In this document: in pieces, positions 25,102-33,900 of the stretch
How positions within the stretch are numbered: the first letter of the stretch is position 1
Layout of the letters: every line of letters starts with the position of its first letter
Assembly (NCBI RefSeq): GCF_023184515.1
Contig: NZ_JAAHBP010000014.1
Span: 124,001 to 188,000, forward strand
Length of the DNA: 64,000 nt
From: Streptomyces sp. D2-8
GTDB lineage: Bacteria; Actinomycetota; Actinomycetes; Streptomycetales; Streptomycetaceae
Reading direction: 5' to 3'
Notes under the pieces: generated by a model
Told to the model about the DNA's origin: nothing
Seen by the model: the letters and a program-made list of their open reading frames with translations, nothing else
The model's database searches: none
Made by a program: the position numbers and the translations under genes

Positions 25102-25818
25102 ATGGACAACAGTAGCGGCGTCGGCGTTCTGGACAAGGCGGCCCTCGTCCTGAGCGCTCTGGAGTCCGGTCCGGCCACCCTCGCGGGTCTGGTCGGTGCC
25201 ACCGGACTGGCACGACCCACGGCCCACCGCCTGGCCGTGGCCCTGGAACACCACCGCATGGTGGCGCGCGACATGCAGGGCCGTTTCATTCTCGGCCCTC
25301 GCCTGGCAGAGCTCGCCGCGGCCGCGGGCGAGGACCGTCTCCTCGCCACCGCCGGCCCGGTGCTCACGCATCTTCGGGACATCACGGGCGAGAGCGCGCA
25401 GCTCTATCGCCGTCAGGGCGACATGCGCATCTGCGTCGCCGCGGCGGAGCGTCTGTCCGGTCTGCGGGACACGGTCCCGGTCGGTTCGACGCTCACGATG
25501 AAGGCCGGTTCCTCGGCGCAGATCCTGATGGCCTGGGAGGAGCCGGAGCGGCTGCATCGCGGTCTGCAGGGGGCGCGCTTCACGGCGACGGCCCTGTCGG
25601 GTGTACGGCGACGGGGCTGGGCGCAGTCGATCGGTGAGCGGGAGCCGGGCGTCGCGTCCGTGTCCGCGCCGGTGCGCGGACCGTCGAACCGGGTGGTGGC
25701 GGCCGTGTCCGTCTCCGGGCCCATCGAGCGGCTGACGCGGCACCCGGGGCGGATGCATGCGCAGGCTGTGATCGATGCGGCGGGGCGCCTCTCCGAGGCG
25801 TTGCGGCGCACCGGCTGA
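25102..25818 (+). CDS. ndgR: IclR-family regulator of amino-acid metabolism NdgR
   Basis: 238 residues, ATG at 25102. N-terminal winged helix (KAALVLSALESGPATLAGLV, TGLARPTAHRLAVALEHHRM) and C-terminal IclR effector domain (GPRLAELAAAAGEDRLLA, GSTLTMKAGSSAQILMAWEE, VASVSAPVRGPSNRVVAAVS). NdgR controls leucine, methionine and nitrogen-related genes and antibiotic production in Streptomyces (family knowledge). Divergent from leuC over the operator at 25066-25092. Confidence 0.94.
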   Translation: MDNSSGVGVLDKAALVLSALESGPATLAGLVGATGLARPTAHRLAVALEHHRMVARDMQGRFILGPRLAELAAAAGEDRLLATAGPVLTHLRDITGESAQLYRRQGDMRICVAAAERLSGLRDTVPVGSTLTMKAGSSAQILMAWEEPERLHRGLQGARFTATALSGVRRRGWAQSIGEREPGVASVSAPVRGPSNRVVAAVSVSGPIERLTRHPGRMHAQAVIDAAGRLSEALRRTG

Positions 25819-25921
25819 TCGACGGAGCGCTTCGGGGAAGGCCGGCCTCAACGCCGCGGCAGGCTCTCCCCGAGCAGGCGCCGTGGCGGCTTGCAGTTCC
25901 GTGCCGGCTGACGGCCGCCTG

Positions 25922-25950
25922 TGGTCGTTCGCGCAGTTCCCCGCGCCCCG
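25922..25950. repeat. Second copy of the GCGCAGTTCCCCGCGCCCC repeat
   Basis: Same 19-base core as at 4118-4136, here between ndgR and the tRNA cluster and without the following GCCCC-TTA-GGGGC stem of the first copy. Intergenic location in both cases. Confidence 0.6.
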
Positions 25951-25963
25951 GAGGCCGGACACC

Positions 25964-25994
25964 AAAAGGCCCTCCACCGAAGTGAAGGGCCTTT
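25964..25994. terminator. Terminator of tRNA operon / ndgR
   Basis: Stem AAAGGCCCT (25964-25972) with AGGGCCTTT (25986-25994) around a 13-base loop. It lies 8 bases beyond the 3' end of the last tRNA-Glu (minus) and also downstream of ndgR (plus), so it can serve both. Confidence 0.75.
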
Positions 25995-26001
25995 CGCTAT
26001 G

Positions 26002-26074
26002 TACCCCCGACCGGATTCGAACCGGCGCTACCGCCTTGAGAGGGCGGCGTGCTAGGCCGCTACACAACGGGGGC
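26002..26074 (-). tRNA. tRNA-Glu (CTC)
   Basis: 73 bases. Acceptor GCCCCCG, anticodon loop CTCTCAA with CTC, and T-arm GGTTCGAATCC. No encoded CCA. Last gene of the tRNA operon in transcription order. Confidence 0.97.
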
Positions 26075-26102
26075 CTGGACACTGCGTTTCCGCAGGTCCG
26101 AG

Positions 26103-26174
26103 CTGGTCTACCTGGACTCGAACCAAGACTAACTGAACCAGAATCAGTCGTGCTGCCAATTACACCATAGACCA
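26103..26174 (-). tRNA. tRNA-Gln (CTG)
   Basis: 72 bases. Acceptor TGGTCTA pairs with TAGACCA, discriminator G. Anticodon loop TTCTGGT gives CTG; T-arm GGTTCGAGTCC. No encoded CCA. Confidence 0.97.
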
Positions 26175-26194
26175 ATGTGGTTTAGACCAGTCAG

Positions 26195-26267
26195 TACCCC
26201 CGACCGGATTCGAACCGGCGCTACCGCCTTGAGAGGGCGGCGTGCTAGGCCGCTACACAACGGGGGC
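26195..26267 (-). tRNA. tRNA-Glu (CTC), second copy
   Basis: 73 bases, identical in sequence to the copy at 26002-26074 as far as I can read. Confidence 0.97.
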
Positions 26268-26307
26268 CCTAGCAGTCCCGAGATGATCGTCGATCGCTCG
26301 GAACCAG

Positions 26308-26380
26308 TACCCCCGACCGGATTCGAACCGGCGCTACTGCCTTGAGAGGGCAGCGTGCTAGGCCGCTACACAACGGGGGC
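26308..26380 (-). tRNA. tRNA-Glu (CTC), third copy with compensatory stem change
   Basis: 73 bases. Same as the other two except that the anticodon stem is CTGCC/GGCAG instead of CCGCC/GGCGG, a paired substitution that keeps the stem. Confidence 0.97.
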
Positions 26381-26401
26381 GATGCAGATGAGCTCTGCGA
26401 G

Positions 26402-26473
26402 CTGGCCTACCTGGACTCGAACCAAGACTAACTGAACCAGAATCAGTCGTGCTGCCAATTACACCATAGGCCA
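26402..26473 (-). tRNA. tRNA-Gln (CTG), second copy
   Basis: 72 bases. Same body as the copy at 26103-26174, but the acceptor is TGGCCTA/TAGGCCA, a paired change (U-A to C-G). First gene in transcription order. Confidence 0.97.
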
Positions 26474-26564
26474 CTGGAACGCAAGCCCCCGAGGGGTTCG
26501 TGTTCTAGCTTTGCGCCTGGGGTTCCGGGCCTTCCGGCCCGCTCCCCGCGGCGCAGGAAGAACA

Positions 26565-27296
26565 TTACCTGAAGGTGGACGGGGCTCCAAAACGAGTATC
26601 CGAGCCGAGCAGGGACGGCAGTTCGGCGAGGGAGGCGATGCGGTGCGGCCCGACGGGCGGGTCGATCGTGGCGTACAGACCGCCGCGGTCGATCCACACC
26701 GACAGCAGTCCGGCGTCGGCGGCGCCCCGTCCGTCGATCTCCGGATGGTCACCGACGTAGGCGACCTGGTGCGGCGGCAGCCCGAGGAATTCGCAGGCCG
26801 CGAGGAACGCCCCGGCCTCGGGCTTGGAGACGCCGAGCTCGGCCGCGCACAGGATGGTCTCGAAGCGGTCGTGGACACCGAGGACGCGCAGCTTGTGGTC
26901 CTGGACGTGGATGCTGGAGTTGGAGAGCACGGCGTGCCGGTGGCTTGCGGCGAGGCTGTCGAGGACGGGCAGGACGTCCGGGAAGAGCGTCCAGACCTCC
27001 TCGTAGTGGGCGAGATACCGCTGGAACCACGCATCGGCCTCGGCATCGGTGAGCTCCCTGCCCACGAACACCCGCACGCGGTCGCGCCGCTGGGCCTCGA
27101 AGGTGGCCTCGCCGGCCGCGAAGCGCGCCCACTGCAGCTCGGTGATCTCCCGCCAGCGAATGAGGGCCTGCTCGGCGCTGTCGTAGTCGTCGAGCAGGCC
27201 CTCGGCCGTGAGGTGGGCGTGCATACCGAGGCGGTCGGCGGTGGTGTAGTCGAAGAGGGTGTCGTCGACGTCCCAGACCACGGCTTGGATGCTCAT
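26565..27296 (-). CDS. HAD-superfamily hydrolase
   Basis: 243 residues. Motif I VVWDVDDTLFDYTTADR at the N-terminus (nucleophile Asp plus DDT), motif II in AVLSNSSIHVQD, motif III/IV in LGVSKPEAGAFLAACEFLGL and VAYVGDHPEIDGRGAADAGL. Probably a phosphatase of small phosphorylated metabolites; substrate cannot be told. A subclass I helical cap lies between residues 18 and 100. ATG at 27296; it precedes the tRNA operon but is likely separate. Confidence 0.9.
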   Translation of the reverse strand: MSIQAVVWDVDDTLFDYTTADRLGMHAHLTAEGLLDDYDSAEQALIRWREITELQWARFAAGEATFEAQRRDRVRVFVGRELTDAEADAWFQRYLAHYEEVWTLFPDVLPVLDSLAASHRHAVLSNSSIHVQDHKLRVLGVHDRFETILCAAELGVSKPEAGAFLAACEFLGLPPHQVAYVGDHPEIDGRGAADAGLLSVWIDRGGLYATIDPPVGPHRIASLAELPSLLGSDTRFGAPSTFR

Positions 27297-27692
27297 GCTC
27301 CGACCGTACCCACCCCGTACCGGTCTCAGCCCGGGTCATGGAGCCGGAGAGCGTGGGGTCGGGGCCCTGGTCGTCGTTGGTGGCCGTGCCGGTCGTCAGG
27401 TTGCGTCCGGTGAGTGAGGGCCGTCTCGCCGGCGGTCGCTCCGCGCGGGAAGCCGATGATCCGCTGCTTGCCGGAGCCGCCGTTGCAGCGCACGTACCGG
27501 CCGGTGCCGGCGCCGACGCGGCCGCCGGAGTCGCCGTCCGTGGGCGCGCTGCGGACGGTGGTGGCGTCGAGGCCGACGTCGACGACGGATTCCTGGCCCG
27601 TTGCGCCGGTCCACAGGTGACTGCCCCGACCGTCGCCTCGTCCGGGGACGGGAGTTGGCCGGAAGGGTGAACTCCGGGTGACGGCTGAGCGG
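27297..27692. other. Gap with no convincing gene
   Basis: About 400 bases between the HAD gene and the gltX terminator. Open frames on both strands exist (for example 27338-27670 plus) but lack a ribosome site and have the composition of random G+C-rich frames. A minus-strand frame around 27430-27600 reads TGQESVVDVGLDATTVRSAP and RIIGFPRG, which could be a remnant of a coding region, but I cannot assign it. Confidence 0.4.
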
Positions 27693-27737
27693 ACACGGCG
27701 AGGGCGGCGCCCGAACCGGACGCCGCCCTCGCCGTGT
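27693..27737 (-). terminator. Terminator of gltX
   Basis: Perfect 17-bp stem: ACACGGCGAGGGCGGCG (27693-27709) and CGCCGCCCTCGCCGTGT (27721-27737) around an 11-base loop, 14 bases after the gltX stop. Confidence 0.9.
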
Positions 27738-27750
27738 GAGGTGTCGCGCG

Positions 27751-29235
27751 CTACGCGGCCAGCTTCGCCAGCGCCGCGTCGATCCGGGCCAGGGTGGTCT
27801 CCTTGCCCAGGACCTCCAGGGACTCGAACAGCGGCAGGCCGACCGTGCGGCCGGTGACTGCGACGCGGACGGGGGCCTGGGCCTTGCCGAGCTTCAGACC
27901 GTGGGCCTCGCCGGCGGCCAGGACGGCCTCCTTGAGCGACTCCGCGGAGGTCCAGTCGGCCGCCTCCAGCTTCTCGCGGGCGGTACGCAGCAGGGCGTCC
28001 GAGCCCTCCTTCATCGCCTTGGCCCAGGAGGCCTCGTCCTCGGCCGGCTCCGGCAGGAACAGGAAGTCGACGTTGTCGGTGATCTCGGAGAGGACCTTGA
28101 GGCGGGTCTGCGCGTGCGGCGCGATGGCCTGCCACTTCGCCTCGTCGAAGGCCTCCGGGGCCCAGGGGGCGAACGGCGCCTGGAGCCACGGGCGGCAGCG
28201 CTCGGTGAAGTCCTTCACGTCCAGCAGGCGGATGTGGTCGCCGTTGATGGCCTCGCACTTCTTCAGGTCGAAGCGGGCCGGGTTGGGGTTGACGTCGGAG
28301 ATCTCGAACGCCGCGATCATCTCGTCGATGCCGAAGACGTCCTGGTCGGCCGAGAGGGACCAGCCGAGCAGGGAGAGGTAGTTGAGCAGGCCCTCGGGGA
28401 GGAAGCCGCGCTCCCGGTAGAGGTTGAGGGAGGACTGCGGGTCGCGCTTGGAGAGCTTCTTGTTGCCCTCGCCCATCACGTACGGCAGGTGGCCGAAGGA
28501 CGGGATCTCCTTGGCGATGCCCAGTTCCATCAGCGCCTTGTACAGGGCGACCTGGCGGGGGGTGGAGGAGAGCAGGTCCTCGCCGCGCAGGACGTGGGTG
28601 ATCTCCATCAGGGCGTCGTCGACCGGGTTGACCAGCGTGTACAGCGGGGCGCCGTTGGCGCGGACGATGCCGTAGTCCGGGACGTTCTCCGGGGTGAAGG
28701 TCAGCTCGCCGCGGACCAGGTCGGTGAAGGTGACCGTCTCGTCGGGCATCCGGAAGCGGACGATCGGCTCGCGGCCCTGGGCCTGGTACTCCTCGACCTG
28801 GGCGGCGGTCAGCTCACGGCAGTGGCCGTCGTAGCCGGAGGGCTTGCCGGCGGCGCGGGCGGCCTCGCGGCGGGTGTCCAGCTCGTCCTGGGAGCAGTAG
28901 CAGCGGTAGGCGTGGCCGGCGTCGAGCAGCTTCTGCGCGACCTCCTTGTAGAGGTCCATGCGCTGCGACTGGCGGTACGGCGCGTGCGGGCCGCCGACCT
29001 CGGGGCCCTCGTCCCAGTCGAAGCCCAGCCAGCGCATCGAGTCGAGCAGCTGGGTGTACGACTCCTCGGAGTCGCGGGCGGCGTCGGTGTCCTCGATGCG
29101 GAAGACCAGGGTGCCCTGGTGGTGCTTGGCGAACGCCCAGTTGAACAGGGCGGTGCGCACCAGGCCCACGTGGGGGTTTCCGGTGGGCGAGGGACAGAAA
29201 CGGACGCGTACGGGGGAGCCGGGTGCGCTAGCCAC
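27751..29235 (-). CDS. gltX: Glutamyl-tRNA synthetase
   Basis: 494 residues from the GTG at 29235 (VASAPGSPVRVRFCPSPTGN); a TTG at 29244 would add three residues. Class I synthetase: HIGH equivalent PSPTGNPHVG and KMSKS equivalent KKLSKRDP. In Streptomyces, which lack GlnRS, this enzyme is expected to charge both tRNA-Glu and tRNA-Gln, with GatCAB correcting the latter (family knowledge). The Glu/Gln tRNA operon lies 1.3 kb downstream. Its start overlaps the end of the upstream FAH gene. Confidence 0.96.
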   Translation of the reverse strand: MASAPGSPVRVRFCPSPTGNPHVGLVRTALFNWAFAKHHQGTLVFRIEDTDAARDSEESYTQLLDSMRWLGFDWDEGPEVGGPHAPYRQSQRMDLYKEVAQKLLDAGHAYRCYCSQDELDTRREAARAAGKPSGYDGHCRELTAAQVEEYQAQGREPIVRFRMPDETVTFTDLVRGELTFTPENVPDYGIVRANGAPLYTLVNPVDDALMEITHVLRGEDLLSSTPRQVALYKALMELGIAKEIPSFGHLPYVMGEGNKKLSKRDPQSSLNLYRERGFLPEGLLNYLSLLGWSLSADQDVFGIDEMIAAFEISDVNPNPARFDLKKCEAINGDHIRLLDVKDFTERCRPWLQAPFAPWAPEAFDEAKWQAIAPHAQTRLKVLSEITDNVDFLFLPEPAEDEASWAKAMKEGSDALLRTAREKLEAADWTSAESLKEAVLAAGEAHGLKLGKAQAPVRVAVTGRTVGLPLFESLEVLGKETTLARIDAALAKLAA

Positions 29236-30004
29236 GCTTGACAACCTTGTTGGTGAGAGTGCCGATGCCTTCGATGGTGACGGCGACCTCGTCGCCGACG
29301 TTCAGGGGGCCGACCCCAGCCGGGGTGCCCGTGAGGATCACGTCGCCGGGGAGCAGCGTCATGGCCTCGGAGATGTTGACGATCAGGTCCTCGACGGAGT
29401 GGATCATCTCGCTGGTCCGGCCCAGCTGGCGCTGCTGGCCGTTGACCGTGAGCTGGATCGTGAGGTCGCCCGGGTCCAGGTCCGTCTCCACCCAGGGGCC
29501 GAGCGGGCAGGAGCTGTCGAAGCCCTTCGCCCGGGCCCACTGCTTCTCGCGCTTCTGCACGTCGCGGGCGGTGATGTCGTTGGCGCAGGTGTAGCCGAAG
29601 ATGACGTCCTTGACGCGCTCCCGCGGGACCTCGCGGCACATCCGGCCGATCACCACGGCCAGCTCGGCCTCGTGGTGCACCTCCTCGGAGAAGGAGGGGT
29701 ACTGGATCTCGTCGCCGGGGCCGATCACCGAGGTGGACGGCTTGAAGAAGGCGAACGGGACGTCGGGCACCTCGTTGCCCAGCTCGCGCGCGTGCTCGCT
29801 GTAGTTGCGGCCGAAGGCCACGACCTTGTTGGGGAGCACCGGCGGCAGCAGCCTGACCTTGTTCACCGGCACCTTCGTACCGGAGAGCTCGAAGTCCGCG
29901 AACGGGATGCCCTTGATGATGTCCAGGACGAGTTCGTCCTGCTTGTCGCCCTCGATGGCGCCGAAGGCGACGTTCCCGTCGATGGAGAACCTGGCGATGC
30001 GCAC
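29228..30004 (-). CDS. Fumarylacetoacetate hydrolase-family protein
   Basis: 258 residues, GTG start. The FAH fold is shown by VVAFGRNYSEHARELGN, the metal-binding HHEAELAVVIGRMCRE (E and E/D ligands), YTCANDITARDVQKREKQWA, KGFDSSCPLGPWV and LTGTPAGVGPLNVGDEV. Members hydrolyse or decarboxylate acylpyruvates and related diketo acids; the substrate here is unknown. It overlaps gltX by 8 bases and is cotranscribed with it. Confidence 0.92.
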   Translation of the reverse strand: MRIARFSIDGNVAFGAIEGDKQDELVLDIIKGIPFADFELSGTKVPVNKVRLLPPVLPNKVVAFGRNYSEHARELGNEVPDVPFAFFKPSTSVIGPGDEIQYPSFSEEVHHEAELAVVIGRMCREVPRERVKDVIFGYTCANDITARDVQKREKQWARAKGFDSSCPLGPWVETDLDPGDLTIQLTVNGQQRQLGRTSEMIHSVEDLIVNISEAMTLLPGDVILTGTPAGVGPLNVGDEVAVTIEGIGTLTNKVVKRG

Positions 30005-30089
30005 GGTGTGCTTGGCCCCTTGACTGAAGCGGCTGGAGTCTGACGCTCCAGGCTAACGCGGAGAGGTGTCCCCGCCCCGCGCATTATGA

Positions 30090-30118
30090 AGGGGCGCCCC
30101 GTCGCGGGGGGCGCCCCT
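30090..30118 (-). terminator. Hairpin between FAH gene and the 63-residue gene
   Basis: 11-bp stem AGGGGCGCCCC (30090-30100) / GGGGCGCCCCT (30108-30118), loop GTCGCGG. A second stem CCGGCCGCC/GGCGGCCGG (30132-30140/30151-30159) lies directly beside it. Both fall downstream of the 63-residue gene on the minus strand. Confidence 0.65.
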
Positions 30119-30177
30119 CGAAAAACCGTGTCCGGCCGCCCTGAGCATCCGGCGGCCGGCACGCGTACTTCCTGGTG

Positions 30178-30369
30178 TCACTCCGCGGCTGCGGCGGCCG
30201 CGACGGGGATCTCCATGAGGATGGTGCGCTTGGGGTTTGCGGTCTGGGCCGGGAGTTCGACGGGGTGCTCCGGCTGCTCCGGCGTCTGCAGTTCGTCGGC
30301 GTCGTCCAGGTGTGCCAGCGTCGTGCGTCGCGGGTTGGCGATCTTGTGGAACATCGTCGTCGTCTTCAC
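30178..30369 (-). CDS. 63-residue peptide with repeated ANP(R/K)RT motif, unknown
   Basis: GTG at 30369 gives MKTTTMFHKIANPRRTTLAH and so on to an alanine-rich end. The motif ANPRRTTL near the N-terminus recurs as ANPKRTIL near residue 43, separated by a Pro/Glu-rich stretch (DELQTPEQPEHPVELPAQT). No signal peptide, Cys, or membrane segment. An ATG four codons in is an alternative start. The organised repeat and the terminator downstream argue for a real gene; no modifying enzyme typical of peptide natural products is adjacent. Function unknown. Confidence 0.65.
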   Translation of the reverse strand: MKTTTMFHKIANPRRTTLAHLDDADELQTPEQPEHPVELPAQTANPKRTILMEIPVAAAAAAE

Positions 30370-30973
30370 TGTTTACTTGACCCTGTCCTGTGACGGGCGC
30401 CGGGAGGGTGTCTGAGGACCCCCGCACGGGCGCGGGTTGTCGGTTGTGCCATCGCTGTAAAGCGTCAGGCTAAACATCCAATTCCCCGGCCATGTCGCGC
30501 AGAGGTCATGATCAGCATGTGAGTTTCCTCACGACTCAGAGGGCGAATCGGTCAATCCGGACTCGCATCCCACCCCCACGAAACGGACATTGGCCCACTG
30601 AAGCCCTCATTCCGCTCCTGATCATGGCGACTGGGACACCCGGCGCGCCACGGCGACTCGCGGGCTTACGTCCGAAATGGACGAACTCTCTTTCTACGGC
30701 CGGTGATCCGGCCCTCACGTCGTGTCACCTACATCACGGCTCGGCCTACGGGCCTTGTTGGAGATCCTGTGCTGTGCTGGAATCTCACGGACCGCCGCAG
30801 GATCGAGCCGGCGCACAGGGGGCGCACAGTCGCGCCGAGTGGCGGCGAGAAGGGGGAGCCAGCGCCGGTCACCCAAGACCACCACGGGGGCGTTTTCAGG
30901 GCGTCCCCAGAACGCCGACACCGTGCCCCGCCGTTCAGGCGACGGGGTGCCTGGTCCAGAGGTTGCGACGCTA
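30370..30973. other. 600-bp regulatory gap upstream of conservon 1
   Basis: No supported gene. Contains the divergent control regions of the 63-residue gene and cvnA1. The 10-mer GTGCTGGAAT at 30774-30783 is shared with the region before cvnA2 (36602-36611). An open frame continuous with cvnA1 reaches back to 30722 but lacks conserved-looking sequence before the chosen GTG. Confidence 0.5.
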
Positions 30974-33900
30974 GTGCAGGGACGTTTCAAGAGGGATGGC
31001 AACGCTGCGGCGGAGCCGGAGCCGCACGGCGGGACTGGCCCCATGAATGGCGGCCCCTCGCCCCAGCACGCCCAGAACCAGGGCCCGGCCGGTGACGGCG
31101 GTGAGCGCTCGGGGCGCCCCGGCACGTCGGCCCCCTCGGGGTCCGCGGGCCCTTCCCCGGCGCTGAAGCCGCCGACGGGCCCGACCGGCCCCGGGCCGCG
31201 AATAGCCCTGCGCAACTGGCGCATCTCCACGCGACTGGTGTCGCTGCTCGCCCTTCCGGTGGTCGCGGCCACCTCGCTGGGCGCGCTGCGTATCGACCAG
31301 TCCATGGACGACATCCAGCAGCTCGACAACATGAAGCTGCTGACGGACATGACCAAGCAGGCCACCGAGCTGTCGGCCGCGCTCCAGGAGGAGCGCGACC
31401 AGTCGGCCGGCCCGCTGGCGCACGGCGGCAAGGCGACCGACTACACGGTCAAGGGGCTTCGCGAGAAGACGGACCGGGCCGCGGAGAACTTCCGGGAGGC
31501 CTCCGAGGAGGTCGACAACAACAGCAAGGACGGCAACCTCAGGGGCATCCGCGACAACCTCGTTCAGCTCGTCGGTGAACTGAACAACATCGCAAAGATC
31601 CGCAACACCGCCTACGAGGCCAAGGACAACTCCACCCAGACGATCGAGGCATACCACCGTCTGATCGAGAACCTGATCGACCTCTCCCAGGACATGGCCG
31701 AGGCGACCAGCAACCCTGACATGATCCAGCGCACGCGTGCGCTCGCGGCGTTCTCCTCCGCCAAGGAGTACTCCTCGATCCAGCGCGCGGCCTTCGCTGC
31801 GGCGCTGCCCGCCAGCAACACCACGACCGGCAAGCTCTCGCCGAACGACCGGCTCTACGCCGAGTCGGCCCTGGAGAGCCAGAAGTCCGAGATCCGCAGC
31901 TTCAAGAGCATCTACGGCGAGGACGCCGCCGCCGAGCTGCTGAAGCCCATCGAGGACGGCGGCAACTCCACGATCAAGGCGACCGACACCTACGCGCGTC
32001 GCGCCCTGGTCTCCGCGAGCGGTCTCGCCCAGCAGGACAAACGGTCCTACCGCGACTGGCTGGACGACAGCTCCACCAAGATCCAGCAGATGAAGAACAT
32101 CGAGCACACGCTGCTCGAGGAGATGGAACAGAAGGCCCGCGAGCTGCGCAGCGCCACCGAGCGCGACGCGATCATCTCCGGTGCCCTGATCCTGATCGTG
32201 CTCGGTGTGTCGCTGGTCGGCGCCTTCGTCGTGGCGCGGTCCATGATCCGCTCGCTGCGCCGCCTGGAGGACACCGCGACCAAGGTCGCCTCCGACCGTC
32301 TGCCCGAGCTGGTCAAGCAGCTGTCCGAGTCCGACCCGCAGGACGTCGACACGTCCGTGGAGTCGGTCGGTGTGCACTCCCGGGACGAGATCGGCCGAGT
32401 GGCCGCGGCCTTCGACGACGTGCACCGCGAGGCGGTCCGCCTCGCCGCCGAGCAGGCCCTGCTGCGGGGCAACGTCAACGCGATGTTCACCAACCTCTCG
32501 CGCCGCTCCCAGGGTCTGATCCAGCGCCAGCTGTCGCTGATCTCCGAACTGGAGTCCCGCGAGGCCGACCCGGACCAGCTGTCCTCGCTGTTCAAGCTCG
32601 ACCACCTCGCGACCCGCATGCGCCGTAACGGTGAGAACCTCCTCGTCCTCGCGGGCGAGGAGCCCGGCCGCCGCTGGACCCGCCCGGTCCCGCTGGTCGA
32701 CGTGCTCCGTGCCGCCGCGTCCGAGGTGGAGCAGTACGAGCGCATCGAGCTGGCCTCCGTGCCGACCACCGAAGTGGCCGGCCGCGTGGTCAACGACCTC
32801 GTGCACCTGCTCGCCGAGCTGCTGGAGAACGCCACCTCGTTCTCCTCGCCGCAGACCAAGGTCAAGGTCACCGGTCACGCCCTGCCCGACGGCCGTGTGC
32901 TGATCGAGATCCACGACACCGGTATCGGTCTGTCGCCGGAGGACCTGGCCGCGATCAACGAGCGGCTCGCCTCTCCCCCGACGGTGGACGTCTCCGTCTC
33001 CCGCCGCATGGGTCTGTTCGTGGTCGGCCGCCTCTCGCAGCGCCACGGCATCCGCATCCAGCTGCGCCCGTCCGACTCCGGTGGTACGACCGCGCTGGTC
33101 ATGCTGCCCGTCGATGTCGCCCAGGGCGGCAGGAAGCCCCAGCCCAAGCAGCCCGGTCAGCCGCAGGTCGGTGGCGGTCCCGCCGCCGCGCAGGCCGCCG
33201 CCGGTGCGGCCGCGGCCCGGCGTGCCGCCGGTTCCGGCCAGGGCGGCGGTGCCCTCGGGGCCGGTGCGTCCGGTGGTGCCTTCGGTGGCGGTGCGTCCGG
33301 CGGTGGCCGGCTCGGCCCCGGTCAGAGCCCGCGGGCCGCGCTGCCCGGGCGCGACGCGGACGGTGGCCGTCCGGGAGCGCCGGGCGGTGCGCGCGGTCCG
33401 CAGGGTCCGGGCACGTCGTCGTTCGAGCAGAGTGGTCCCTCGCAGGGCCGTCCGGCTCCCGCCGGTGCCGGTGCCGGTGCCGGTGCCGGGTTCGGCCAGC
33501 AGGCGCCGGGTGCGCCGCAGGGTCTGCAGGCCGCGGGCACCAACGGGCCGCAGGGCCAGGACGCCTTCGGCGGTGGCCGGAGCCGGAAGAAGCAGGGCGG
33601 CAACTCCGAGCAGGGCAAGGGCCGTCGGCCGCAGCTGCCGCCGCGCGGCGGTCCGCGGGCCGAGCTGCCCGGCGGCGACTCGCAGCCGCGGGTGCCGAGC
33701 TGGAGCGACGAGAACGCCCAGCCGCCGGTGCCGCGTGCCTCGCTGGACACCCCGCGCGGGCACGAGGAGCCGGACGCCTCCCGTACGTCGTCCCTGCCGC
33801 GCGTCGACGACCGTCAGGGCCCGGGCTCGACGACGGAGATGCCGGCCGTGCCGCGCGACGACCGGCAGGGCTTCGGCTCGCCGACCGACTTCGGCGCTCC

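Noticed and set aside
23479..26175. 898-residue continuous frame including leuC and upstream sequence
   Set aside because: The extension runs through ndgR antisense and tRNA genes; leuC begins at the conserved MGRTLAEKVWDD.
30722..30973. Extra 84 N-terminal residues on CvnA1
   Set aside because: The sequence is Arg/Ser-rich without similarity to CvnA2, and the shared 10-mer promoter-like element lies inside it.
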